A stretch of DNA of 6,409 bases from Bauldia sp. (GCA_020442095.1 JAGRKY010000253.1:1-6409); one strand, 5' to 3'. Shown: positions 1 through 6,126, counted from the first letter of the stretch. Numbers and translations are program-made. Notes: generated from the sequence alone by a model not told the origin.

Positions 1-108
1 GGCGGCGGCGGCCGGCCCGACATGGCGCAGGCCGGCGGACCGGACGGCGCCAGGGCCGATGATGCGATCGCGGCAATCGCGGCGGCGGTCACCGAAACGC
101 TGAGCTGA
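1..108 (+). CDS. C-terminal end of an unidentified protein (gene starts before the window)
   Basis: Frame 1 is open from the first base to a TGA at 106-108 and encodes 35 residues that end in an alanine-rich stretch, [16 protein letters not shown], which would form an amphipathic C-terminal helix. Almost every third base is G or C, as in the genes beside it, and this makes frame 1 the coding frame. Frame 2 is also open to a TGA at 101-103 but would give an arginine/proline-rich peptide with poorer codon use. The stop lies 13 bases before the GTG of the potassium channel gene, so the two may be cotranscribed. Too little of the protein is present to name a family. Confidence 0.6.
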   Translation, partial: GGGGRPDMAQAGGPDGARADDAIAAIAAAVTETLS

Positions 109-121
109 GCGGGGCAGGCGG

Positions 122-1336
122 GTGGATCAGCCCTCGCTGCGACTCCAGGTATTCGATGTCATCGAGGGCGGCTCCCGCCATCCGGTGCTGTCGCGCATCT
201 TTTCGACCGCGCTGATCGCCCTGATCCTGATCAACGTCGGCGCCGCGATCTTCGAGACCGTGCCGCAGATGTCGCGGACCTATTTCGTCTTTTTCGGCTG
301 GACCGAGGCGGTCTCGATCAGCGTCTTCGCGATCGAGTATGCCGTGCGCCTGTGGGTCTGCGTCGAGCATCCGCGGGCGCGCGGCCTGCCGGCGTGGAAG
401 GCGCGGCTGAGATACGCGGTGACGCCGTCGGCGATCATCGATTTCATCGCCATCCTGCCCTTCTTCATCGTCGCCTTCGGCGGCGCCGATGTCAGGACGA
501 TGGTGCTGATCCGCCTGATGCGGCTGTTCAAGCTCGGCCGCTATTCGACCGGTTTCCAGTCGCTCTTCGAGGCGATCCGCCGCGAGCGCCATGCGCTGCT
601 GGCGAGCCTGCTGGTGCTCATGTCCGTGGTCCTTGTGGCAGCGACGGTCGCCTATATCGCCGAGCACCAGGTCCAGCCCGAGGATTTCGGCAGCATCCCG
701 CGGACCCTGTGGTGGGCGATCGAGACGGTGACCACGGTCGGCTATGGCGATGTCGTGCCGAAGACGCCTGTCGGTCATATCATCGGCGGCATCACCATGA
801 TCACCGGCATCCTGATGATCGCCCTGCCGATTGCCATCATCGGCAGTTCCTTCGCCGAGGTGATCCGCCAGCGGAGCTTCGTCGTAACCTTCGGCCTCGT
901 CGTCCGCATGCCGATGTTTGCGCGCCTCAGCCCCGATGTGCTCCATGATCTCCTGCCGCTGTTGCGGGCGATGACGGTCGAAAGCGGGACGGCGATCATC
1001 GAGCCGGGCGTCGGCGGCGACGCTTTCTATGCGATCGCCGAGGGCGTCGTCGAGATCGACACGGCGGATGGCCGGAAGCGGCTCAGCGTCGGCGATTCAT
1101 TCGGGGCGGGGGCGGACATAGCCGACCGCAGGCCGCCTGATCCGGCGCTCGCGCTGACTCGCGTGAAGCTCCTGGTCATCGACCGGATCGATCTCCTCCA
1201 CCTGGTCACCCGCTATCCGGGGCTGTCCGGCCGGCTCAAGCCGGATGTCGAGGATGCGGCCGGCCTCGAGGACACCGTCGGCACCGCCCCGGCGAAGTCG
1301 GCCGATGGCCCGGGAACCGGGCAGGGCGCCGCCTAA
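122..1336 (+). CDS. Voltage-gated potassium channel with C-terminal cyclic-nucleotide-binding-like domain
   Basis: Inner-membrane K+ channel subunit of 404 residues, expected to work as a tetramer. Six membrane segments can be read: S1 about 26-45, S2 55-80 (acidic E72), S3 102-120 (D107), S4 123-141, S5 157-180 and S6 217-246. S4 carries R125, R131, R134, K137 and R140, the last four at every third position, as in a working voltage sensor. The pore helix (192-204) leads into the selectivity filter TTVGYGD at 204-210. Residues 262-372 have the layout of a cyclic-nucleotide-binding domain, as in MloK1 of Mesorhizobium, but the phosphate-binding cassette near 324-346 is degenerate: FGA replaces the usual FGE, and the following Arg-Thr/Ser-Ala is not in register. 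A low-complexity tail follows. The GTG start was chosen because it lies just after the previous gene with a G-rich stretch at 111-119; S1 follows at a normal distance. Family assignment is firm; ligand binding is doubtful. Confidence 0.93.
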   Translation: MDQPSLRLQVFDVIEGGSRHPVLSRIFSTALIALILINVGAAIFETVPQMSRTYFVFFGWTEAVSISVFAIEYAVRLWVCVEHPRARGLPAWKARLRYAVTPSAIIDFIAILPFFIVAFGGADVRTMVLIRLMRLFKLGRYSTGFQSLFEAIRRERHALLASLLVLMSVVLVAATVAYIAEHQVQPEDFGSIPRTLWWAIETVTTVGYGDVVPKTPVGHIIGGITMITGILMIALPIAIIGSSFAEVIRQRSFVVTFGLVVRMPMFARLSPDVLHDLLPLLRAMTVESGTAIIEPGVGGDAFYAIAEGVVEIDTADGRKRLSVGDSFGAGADIADRRPPDPALALTRVKLLVIDRIDLLHLVTRYPGLSGRLKPDVEDAAGLEDTVGTAPAKSADGPGTGQGAA

Positions 1337-1339
1337 GAT

Positions 1340-1369
1340 TTGTGCTGGCGGCTCTGTGCCCTGCTATCG
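1340..1369 (+). promoter_or_regulatory. Possible promoter of the Kef-type antiporter gene
   Basis: TTGTGC (1340-1345) and CTATCG (1364-1369), 18 bases apart, loosely resemble the alphaproteobacterial housekeeping pattern TTGAC-N17-CTATAT. They lie in the only sizeable gap between channel and antiporter genes and would give a leader of about 55 bases. The match is weak; readthrough from the channel gene is equally possible. Confidence 0.22.
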
Positions 1370-1398
1370 TCGATGATCTAGGCTTGGGCGGAGACGTG

Positions 1399-1422
1399 CG
1401 GGGAATCGGACGGGGAATCGGG
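1399..1422 (+). repeat. Tandem 12-bp direct repeat in the antiporter leader
   Basis: CGGGGAATCGGA at 1399-1410 is followed at once by CGGGGAATCGGG at 1411-1422; only the last base differs. The second copy ends 10 bases before the ATG of the antiporter. The repeat could be a regulator site or chance slippage in GC-rich DNA. It also supplies G-rich sequence near the ribosome-binding region, where no clear AGGAGG is present. Confidence 0.6.
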
Positions 1423-1432
1423 CGGCCGGGCG

Positions 1433-3172
1433 ATGTTTGAGCATGACGCGGCGCGGGAGTTGCTGATCGTCCTCGGGACGGCCGGGGTCGTCGTGCCGCT
1501 GTTCGGCAAGATGCGCTTCGGCGTCGTTCCGGGCTTCCTGCTGGCGGGCCTGCTGCTCGGACCGGGCGGCCTCGGCAATTTCGTCGCGCAGGTGCCCTGG
1601 CTCGCCTATGTGACCTTCTCCAATCCCGAGCGGGTGCAGCCGATCGCGGAACTCGGCGTCATCTTCCTGCTGTTCCTCATCGGGCTGGAATTCTCCTTCG
1701 ATCGCCTGTGGGCGATGCGGCGCTACGTGCTTGGCGTCGGTTCGCTGCAGGTCGTGCTTTCGGCGGTGGCGATCCTTGGCATAGCGCTGCTGATCGGCCT
1801 CGATTTCTCCGGCGCCCTGGTGCTCGGCCTCGCGCTTGCCCTGTCGTCGACGGCGATCGTCTCGCAGGTGCTGATCGAGGCGCATCGCTTCGCGCTGCCG
1901 GTCGGCCGGCTGGTGCTCAGCGTCCTCGTCTTCCAGGACCTGATGGTCGTACCCATCGTCGTCATCGTCGGCCTGCTGGGCACCGCCGGGTCGAGCGAGA
2001 CCGATTTCACCATCGCCGGCGCGGCGATCGCCATCGGCGTCGTCGCCGGTATCGTCTTCGTCGGCCGCTTCCTCCAGGGACCCCTGATGCGGTTGACGGC
2101 AGGGACCGGGAGCCGCGAGCTGGTGCTCGCCATATCGCTTTTCCTGGCGATCGGCGCGGCGGTGCTCACCGCCGCGGTCGGGTTGTCGCCGGCGCTCGGC
2201 GCCTTCCTCGCCGGCCTGCTCCTCGGCGAGACCGAATACCGTCACCAGATCGAGGTCGATATCGAGCCGTTCAAGGGGCTGTTGCTCGGCCTCTTCTTCA
2301 TGACCGTCGGGATGAGCGTCGATCTTGCCGCGATCACCATCGGGCCGGTCGCCTTCGTCGCGGCGGTGGTCACCCTCGTCCTGCTCAAGGGGATGATCAT
2401 GATCGCGGTGGCGCGCGCCTTCGGCGTCGGCCTCGCGGTCGCCGTCGAGGCGGGCTTCCTGCTTTCCAGCGCCGGCGAATTCGCCTTCGTCGTGTTCACC
2501 CTTGCCCGCGAGGAATCGCTCGTCGCGCCGGGGCTGCTCCAGTTCCTCGTCTCGGTCTCGGCGCTGTCGATGTTCATCGTGCCGTTTCTCGGCGGACTGG
2601 GGCGGCGTGCCGCCAAGGCAATTGCCGCCCGCGAGGACGTCAGGACCCACGGTGCCGGCCCCGGACAGGCGCACGAGCTTTCCGATCATGTCGTCATCGG
2701 TGGTTTCGGCCGGGTCGGAGAGATGGTCGCGCGGCTGCTCACCGAGGAGCGGATTCCCTGGGTGGCGCTCGATCTCGATGCGAGCTTCGTCGCCGCCGCC
2801 CATGCCGCCGGCCGTCCGGTTTTCTACGGCGATGCCAGCCGCCGCGAGATCCTCGAGCGGGTCGGGGGCGCGCGGGCCCGCGCCTTCGTCGCGACCACCG
2901 ACGCGCCCGGCGCGACGGAGGGCATGGTCGCTGCGATCCGCAAGGCCTGGCCGGATGCGGCGATCCATGCCCGCGTCCGCGATTCAGCGCATGCCGAGCA
3001 TCTCGTCAGGCTCGGCGTCACCGCCGTGACCCCGGAGACGCTGGAAGCCAGCCTTCAGCTGGCGCGCGGCCTGCTGGTCCGGATCGGCCTGCCGGAGGAT
3101 GCCGCCGACAGCCGCATCGCCGCCATGCGGGACCAGGAGATGCGCAAGATCGGCAGGGAGGAGAAGGGCTGA
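1433..3172 (+). CDS. KefB/KefC-like monovalent cation:proton antiporter (CPA2) with RCK domain
   Basis: Inner-membrane antiporter of 579 residues, close to the usual size for Kef proteins (about 600). Residues 5-390 form the hydrophobic Na+/H+-exchanger domain, with the family stretches ALALSSTAIVSQ (134-145), FQD (167-169, containing the Kef ion-path Q-D pair) and the cytoplasmic loop EYRHQIEVDIEPFKGLLLG (268-286), very like KefC, where this loop takes part in gating. Residues about 417-535 form a TrkA-N/RCK Rossmann domain with nucleotide motif GGFGRVG (423-429), strand-end aspartates in ALDLD, and FYGDASR (464-470). Known Kef proteins expel K+ in exchange for H+ and are opened by glutathione adducts of electrophiles; whether this one senses glutathione cannot be told by eye. 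No KefF-type ancillary oxidoreductase gene is adjacent. ATG 1433 places the first helix at the N terminus as in relatives. The gene follows the K+ channel in the same orientation. Confidence 0.92.
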   Translation: MFEHDAARELLIVLGTAGVVVPLFGKMRFGVVPGFLLAGLLLGPGGLGNFVAQVPWLAYVTFSNPERVQPIAELGVIFLLFLIGLEFSFDRLWAMRRYVLGVGSLQVVLSAVAILGIALLIGLDFSGALVLGLALALSSTAIVSQVLIEAHRFALPVGRLVLSVLVFQDLMVVPIVVIVGLLGTAGSSETDFTIAGAAIAIGVVAGIVFVGRFLQGPLMRLTAGTGSRELVLAISLFLAIGAAVLTAAVGLSPALGAFLAGLLLGETEYRHQIEVDIEPFKGLLLGLFFMTVGMSVDLAAITIGPVAFVAAVVTLVLLKGMIMIAVARAFGVGLAVAVEAGFLLSSAGEFAFVVFTLAREESLVAPGLLQFLVSVSALSMFIVPFLGGLGRRAAKAIAAREDVRTHGAGPGQAHELSDHVVIGGFGRVGEMVARLLTEERIPWVALDLDASFVAAAHAAGRPVFYGDASRREILERVGGARARAFVATTDAPGATEGMVAAIRKAWPDAAIHARVRDSAHAEHLVRLGVTAVTPETLEASLQLARGLLVRIGLPEDAADSRIAAMRDQEMRKIGREEKG

Positions 3173-3195
3173 AGCGCGACGCGGTCCAGCCCTTC
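3163..3195. terminator. Hairpin between convergent antiporter and reductase genes
   Basis: GAAGGGCTG (3163-3171) and CAGCCCTTC (3187-3195) are a perfect 9-bp inverted repeat with a 15-base loop. The left arm overlaps the antiporter stop codon TGA (3170-3172), and the right arm ends 8 bases before the last codon of the convergent reductase gene. An alternative stem pairs GCGCGA (3174-3179) with TCGCGC (3194-3199). There is no T-run on either side, so if it stops transcription it does so as a weak bidirectional element. Confidence 0.4.
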
Positions 3196-3203
3196 GCGCG
3201 ATC

Positions 3204-4235
3204 CTAACGGACCGGGCGATCGGAATTCTGGCGCTCGATCATCCAGCCGGGATATTCCGGCGGCAGGGCGCTGACCTTGTCGAGCGTCTCCAGCTCCTCC
3301 GCCGTCAGCTTGACCTCGACGGCGGCGATGTTGTCGTCGAGCTGGTCGGTGTTCTTGGCGCCGATGATCACCGACGTCACGAAGGGCCGGTGGAGCAGCC
3401 AGGCGATGGCAATCCGGGCAACGGAGACGCCATGCGCCTCGGCGATCGGCCGCATCGCGTCGATGCAATCGAAGGCGCGGTCCCGGTTGATCGGCGGGAA
3501 GTCGAAGTTGGCGCGGCGCGCCCCTTCCGGCCCCTTGCCGTCGCGGTCGAACTTGCCGCTGAGCAGGCCGCCGGCAAGCGGGCTCCAGACCATCAGGCCG
3601 ACCTCCTGGTCGCGGAGAAGCGGCGCGATCTCGCGCTCGAGGTCGCGGCCGCCGATGGTGTAATAGGCCTGGAGCGAGGCCAGCCGTGTCCAGCCGTGGC
3701 TGTCCGCCAGTCCCTGCGCCTTCATGATCCCCCAGGCCGGCCAGTTGGAGACGCCGATGTAGCGGACGTGCCCCTGGCGGACGAGGTCGTCGAGCGCGCG
3801 CACCGTCTCCTCGACCGGCGTGGTCCGGTCGAAGCCGTGGATCTGGTAGAGGTCGATGTGGTCCGTGCCGAGCCGCTTCAGGCTTGCCTTGACCGCATCC
3901 ATGATGTGTCCACGCGACGAGCCGCGGTCGTTCGGGCCCTTGCCCGTGGCGCCGTTGGCCTTGGTGGCGAGGATGAAGTCGCTGCGCGGGCGCCCCGAAT
4001 TGGCGATGGCGCGGCCGGTGACCTCCTCCGACAGGCCCTCGGAATAGACGTCCGCGGTGTCGATGAAATTGACGCCGGCGTCAGCGGCGCGTGCGACGAT
4101 CGTGTCGGCGAGCGACTGGTCGACCTCGCCGATCGCGGTCCAGAAGCCCTTGCCGCCGAAGGTCATGGTGCCGAGGCAGATTTCCGACACGAGAAGGCCC
4201 GTGCCGCCGAGTTTCTTGTACTGCATGCTTGTCAT
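3204..4235 (-). CDS. Aldo/keto reductase
   Basis: Cytosolic NADP(H)-dependent oxidoreductase of 343 residues with the whole aldo/keto reductase fold: an N-terminal YKKLGGTGLLVSEICLGTM stretch, then the catalytic tetrad D59 and Y64 (in FIDTADVYS), K92 (ATKAN) and H133 (QIHGFD). GVSNW (161-165) and the nucleotide-binding end VIIGAKNTDQLDDNI (289-303) are also in place. Such enzymes reduce aldehydes or ketones to alcohols; the natural substrate cannot be read from sequence. ATG at 4235-4233 is preceded by GAAG about 6 bases upstream; a second ATG three codons later (MQYKKLG, 4226-4224) would also match the family. The gene is divergent from an AraC-type regulator of the YqhC kind and faces the Kef antiporter, which suggests a role in aldehyde detoxification under that regulator. 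That role is inference; the enzyme family is firm. Confidence 0.93.
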   Translation of the reverse strand: MTSMQYKKLGGTGLLVSEICLGTMTFGGKGFWTAIGEVDQSLADTIVARAADAGVNFIDTADVYSEGLSEEVTGRAIANSGRPRSDFILATKANGATGKGPNDRGSSRGHIMDAVKASLKRLGTDHIDLYQIHGFDRTTPVEETVRALDDLVRQGHVRYIGVSNWPAWGIMKAQGLADSHGWTRLASLQAYYTIGGRDLEREIAPLLRDQEVGLMVWSPLAGGLLSGKFDRDGKGPEGARRANFDFPPINRDRAFDCIDAMRPIAEAHGVSVARIAIAWLLHRPFVTSVIIGAKNTDQLDDNIAAVEVKLTAEELETLDKVSALPPEYPGWMIERQNSDRPVR

Positions 4236-4269
4236 CCCAATCTTCGTGTGACCGGCCCGGGCGAATGGA

Positions 4270-4299
4270 AAGCGAGCGGTGCCCGCGGCCGGCAGTCAA
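4270..4299 (-). promoter_or_regulatory. Possible promoter of the aldo/keto reductase gene
   Basis: On the minus strand TTGACT (4299-4294) is a good -35 hexamer. At 18 bases it is followed by TCGCTT (4275-4270), a poor -10. A gene with a good -35 and poor -10 often needs an activator, which would fit the AraC-family regulator gene next door. The -10 assignment is uncertain. Confidence 0.3.
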
Positions 4300-4357
4300 G
4301 ACAAAGCGGCCGATGTCACCCGATGCGCCCGGCCGCTGCGGCGATCTTCCGCCGTGG

Positions 4358-4447
4358 TTCCGATATGGTCCGGATGCGAAAATCGGCTTAGTCCGATACT
4401 GCCGGCTTCTTGCCCAATCCTCTCAAAGCCCCATCTTTCCGGATGCG
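4358..4447. promoter_or_regulatory. Cluster of TCCGATA/TCCGGAT motifs between divergent genes, possible AraC-type operator
   Basis: In the 254-base gap between reductase and regulator, TCCGATA occurs at 4359-4365 and 4392-4398, 33 bases apart, about three helical turns. TCCGGATGCG occurs perfectly twice, at 4369-4378 and 4438-4447. ATCGG (4382-4386) and CCGAT (4393-4397) also form an inverted repeat with a 6-base spacer. Direct repeats on one face of the helix are typical AraC-family sites. The link to the neighbouring regulator is inferred from position alone. Confidence 0.4.
4410..4438 (+). promoter_or_regulatory. Possible promoter of the AraC-family regulator gene
   Basis: TTGCCC (4410-4415) and ATCTTT (4433-4438) are separated by 17 bases, which would start transcription around 45 bases before the ATG at 4490. 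The -10 match is weak. The putative promoter lies inside the motif cluster, which would permit autoregulation. Confidence 0.2.
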
Positions 4448-4489
4448 GGCGCCTTGCTCCTGTCGCTCCGCCCTGCCAAGTGAGGCGCC

Positions 4490-5404
4490 ATGGAACTCCG
4501 CAACGAGCTCAAGTCGCTGATCATCCGCCACTGCGTCGACCGGCGCACGGTAACCGCCATCCCGCGCGTCGTCCTTATCAATGCGCCGACGACGACGAAG
4601 CCGGGACCGGCGCTCTACGAGCCGGTCTTCATCCTCGCCGTCCAGGGTCGCAAGCGACTGATGGTGGGGGACAGGGTTCTCGAATACGATCCAGCCAATT
4701 GCCTGATGGTCTCGGTCGACCTGCCGGTGACGGCCCAGATCTGCGAGGCGAGCGCCGAAGCGCCGTATCTCGCGGTCGGCCTGCAGCTCGATCGCGCGGC
4801 GATCGCCGCGATGCTGATGGAAATGCCGGAACCTGCCGGCACCGGTCTCGCCGCGATCGCTGTCGGACCGGTGACCGACGCCCTGCTGGAGCCGATGGTG
4901 CGGCTCGTCCGCCTGCTCGACCAGCCGGCGGATATCCCGATGCTGGCGCCGCTTGCCGAGCGGGAATTGCTGTACCGGCTGCTGCAGGGGCCGCAGGGGC
5001 CGGTGCTCCGGCAGATCGCGCTGCGGGACAGCGCCCTGTCGCGCATCGGACGGGCGATAGACTGGATCCGCCACCACTACGACCGGTCCTGCCGGGTCGA
5101 GGAGCTGGCCGAGATTGCCGGCATGAGCCCGTCGTCCTTCCATCGCCATTTCAAGGCGGCGACGGCGATGAGCCCGCTGCGCTACCAGAAGCAGGTGAGG
5201 CTCCAGGAGGCGCGGAACCTCCTGCTCGCCCGGTCGGTCAGCGCCGGCAGCGCCGCCTTCGCGGTCGGCTACGAGAGCCCATCGCAGTTCAGCCGCGAAT
5301 ACAGCCGGCAATTCGGCATGCCGCCGGCGCGGGACGCCGCCCGGTTGCGCGGCATGCCGGTCGGGGAGGGGGACACCGACGAGGCGGTCGCTTCACCGAG
5401 ATAG
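4490..5404 (+). CDS. AraC-family transcriptional regulator, YqhC-like
   Basis: DNA-binding regulator of 304 residues. The N-terminal part (about 20-165) reads as the AraC-type regulator N-terminus family found in Escherichia coli YqhC, with the recognisable runs ALYEPVFILAVQGRKR (41-56), EYDPANCLMVSVDLPVT (65-81) and EAPYLAVGLQLD (90-101). The C-terminal AraC DNA-binding domain (about 185-285) has two helix-turn-helix units: CRVEELAEIAGMSPSSFHRH (201-220) and SAGSAAFAVGYESPSQFSRE (251-270), the second carrying the family signature. ATG 4490 is preceded by GTGAGG at 4480-4485, 4 bases before the start. YqhC activates aldehyde reductase genes in response to aldehydes; this gene likewise lies divergent from an aldo/keto reductase, its likely target. 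The residues after 290 form a short unconserved tail. Family is secure; target and inducer are inferred. Confidence 0.93.
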   Translation: MELRNELKSLIIRHCVDRRTVTAIPRVVLINAPTTTKPGPALYEPVFILAVQGRKRLMVGDRVLEYDPANCLMVSVDLPVTAQICEASAEAPYLAVGLQLDRAAIAAMLMEMPEPAGTGLAAIAVGPVTDALLEPMVRLVRLLDQPADIPMLAPLAERELLYRLLQGPQGPVLRQIALRDSALSRIGRAIDWIRHHYDRSCRVEELAEIAGMSPSSFHRHFKAATAMSPLRYQKQVRLQEARNLLLARSVSAGSAAFAVGYESPSQFSREYSRQFGMPPARDAARLRGMPVGEGDTDEAVASPR

Positions 5405-5416
5405 GCCCAAGGCCGC

Positions 5417-5443
5417 TTGACGTCATCGAGAGGCTGGTACATT
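5417..5443 (+). promoter_or_regulatory. Possible promoter of the RHH operon
   Basis: TTGACG (5417-5422) is a good -35 hexamer, part of the 8-bp palindrome TGACGTCA (5418-5425). TACATT (5438-5443) could be the -10, although the spacer is only 15 bases. This -10 lies inside the large palindrome, so a protein bound there would block polymerase. Transcription would begin near 5450, which favours the ATG at 5472 over earlier in-frame starts. Confidence 0.35.
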
Positions 5444-5459
5444 GGTATCAATGTACCAG
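5434..5459. promoter_or_regulatory. 26-bp near-perfect palindrome, likely operator of the RHH operon
   Basis: CTGGTACATTG (5434-5444) and CAATGTACCAG (5449-5459) are perfect reverse complements over 11 bases each, with a 4-base centre GTAT of which the middle TA is itself symmetric. Only one base pair of the 26-bp element breaks symmetry. The sequence is much richer in A+T than its surroundings and has no T-run after it, so a DNA operator is more likely than a terminator. It lies 12 bases before the chosen start of the ribbon-helix-helix gene. Confidence 0.7.
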
Positions 5460-5471
5460 ATGAGACTGACG

Positions 5472-5723
5472 ATGATCGAACGTGTCCAGACCGGCGTCCG
5501 CATAGAGAAGCGCCTGCTGAAGGTCCTCAAGGGACTGGCGGAACTGAAGGACCTGAGCCTCGGCGACCTGATCGAGGGCATCGTGCTGCATGCCTTCGAG
5601 GGCAAGGCACCGTTTTCGGACGAAACGCTGACCGCCATTTCCGAGCTCAAGCGGATCTATGGCCTCGACCTCACCGCCGCCGACGCGCATCGGCTCACCG
5701 AGGAGGGGGCGGGCGATGGATGA
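5472..5723 (+). CDS. Small ribbon-helix-helix family protein, probable DNA-binding autoregulator
   Basis: Protein of 83 residues. The first half fits a ribbon-helix-helix (Arc/MetJ-type) fold: strand RVQTGVRI (4-11), helix A EKRLLKVLKGLAELKD (12-27) and, starting at S29, helix B LGDLIEGIVLHAFEG (30-44). The second half (FSDETLTAISELKRIYGLDL, 48-67) is helical and not recognised. RHH proteins bind palindromic operators as dimers. The frame is open further upstream (TTG 5442, ATG 5451, ATG 5460), but those starts lie in or at the edge of the palindrome and lack a ribosome-binding site; ATG 5472 has TGAGA at 5461-5465, six bases before it. The gene overlaps the next one by 8 bases, so the two are cotranscribed and probably translationally coupled. 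DNA binding and self-control are inferred from fold and palindrome. Confidence 0.75.
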   Translation: MIERVQTGVRIEKRLLKVLKGLAELKDLSLGDLIEGIVLHAFEGKAPFSDETLTAISELKRIYGLDLTAADAHRLTEEGAGDG

Positions 5724-6108
5724 CGCCGAGTTCCTGTCGATGCTCGAGGCCGCGACGCTGGCGCCCGCCGACTTCAACCACCGCGCTCACGTCCGCGCCG
5801 GATTCCTGATCCTCGGCGAGGCGCCCTCCTTCGGCGCCGCGCTCGACCGGATGGAAAGGGCGATCCGGCATTTCGCGAAGGCGCACGGCAAGGAGGGCCT
5901 CTACCACGAGACCATCACCGTCGCCTTCATGGCGCTGATCAATGCGCGGCGCGTCGCGCAGCCGTTTGAAGACTGGCCGGCCTTCGCAACCGCCAATCCC
6001 GACCTCTTCGAGCCGGGATTGCTCGACCGCTACTATCCGAAAGGATTCCTGGCGAGCCCGGCCGCCCGGGCCGCCTTCCACCTGCCTGAGGTCCGCGGGG
6101 CGGCCTGA
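5716..6108 (+). CDS. Conserved-looking hypothetical protein with HxxH and YHETIT motifs
   Basis: Soluble protein of 130 residues with no signal peptide or membrane segment. Function is not known to me; the sequence resembles a hypothetical family I have seen in varied bacteria. Distinct motifs are FNHRAHVR (20-27), AIRHFAKAHGKEGLYHETIT (49-68) and GLLDRYYPKGFLAS (101-114). H22, H25, H64 and E65 could together bind a metal, but this is only a guess from their character. ATG 5716 was chosen because AGGAGG (5701-5706) lies nine bases before it and the 8-base overlap ATGGATGA with the RHH gene is typical of coupled genes; a longer in-frame start at 5659 would add an arginine/proline-rich shadow of the RHH gene. 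It is the last gene of its operon and faces icd. Confidence 0.8.
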   Translation: MDDAEFLSMLEAATLAPADFNHRAHVRAGFLILGEAPSFGAALDRMERAIRHFAKAHGKEGLYHETITVAFMALINARRVAQPFEDWPAFATANPDLFEPGLLDRYYPKGFLASPAARAAFHLPEVRGAA

Positions 6109-6126
6109 GCGGACCGTGCGGGCAAA

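Noticed and set aside
89..946. Minus-strand open frame of 285 codons opposite the channel gene
   Set aside because: Highly charged, low-complexity translation with no recognisable fold; it mirrors the membrane helices of the channel on the other strand.
1364..2968. Minus-strand open frame of 534 codons opposite the antiporter gene
   Set aside because: The product is an improbable run of Asp, Glu, Arg, His and Gln with no domain, the usual antisense shadow of a hydrophobic GC-rich gene. The plus-strand frame encodes a clear Kef-family protein.
3099..4391. Plus-strand open frame of 430 codons across the reductase gene
   Set aside because: It lies antisense to a complete aldo/keto reductase with all four catalytic residues, crosses the intergenic region and shows no family motifs.
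4236..4489. Small RNA or short gene in the divergent gap
   Set aside because: No reading frame with a ribosome-binding site, and no strong hairpin followed by a T-run was seen; promoter and regulator-site content explains the gap.
5434..5459. Palindrome as a terminator for the AraC-family gene
   Set aside because: No T-run follows the arms, the stem is A+T-rich, and the element sits at the start of the next gene over a promoter-like sequence, which fits an operator better.
5659..5715. N-terminal extension of the HxxH protein from an upstream ATG
   Set aside because: The extra residues are an arginine/proline-rich out-of-frame reading of the RHH gene; the strong AGGAGG at 5701-5706 is placed for ATG 5716.
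5472..6108. Firm call as a toxin-antitoxin system
   Set aside because: Only the layout (small RHH gene, overlap, operator) suggests it; the second protein has no similarity I recognise to ParE, RelE, MazF, VapC or other toxins.
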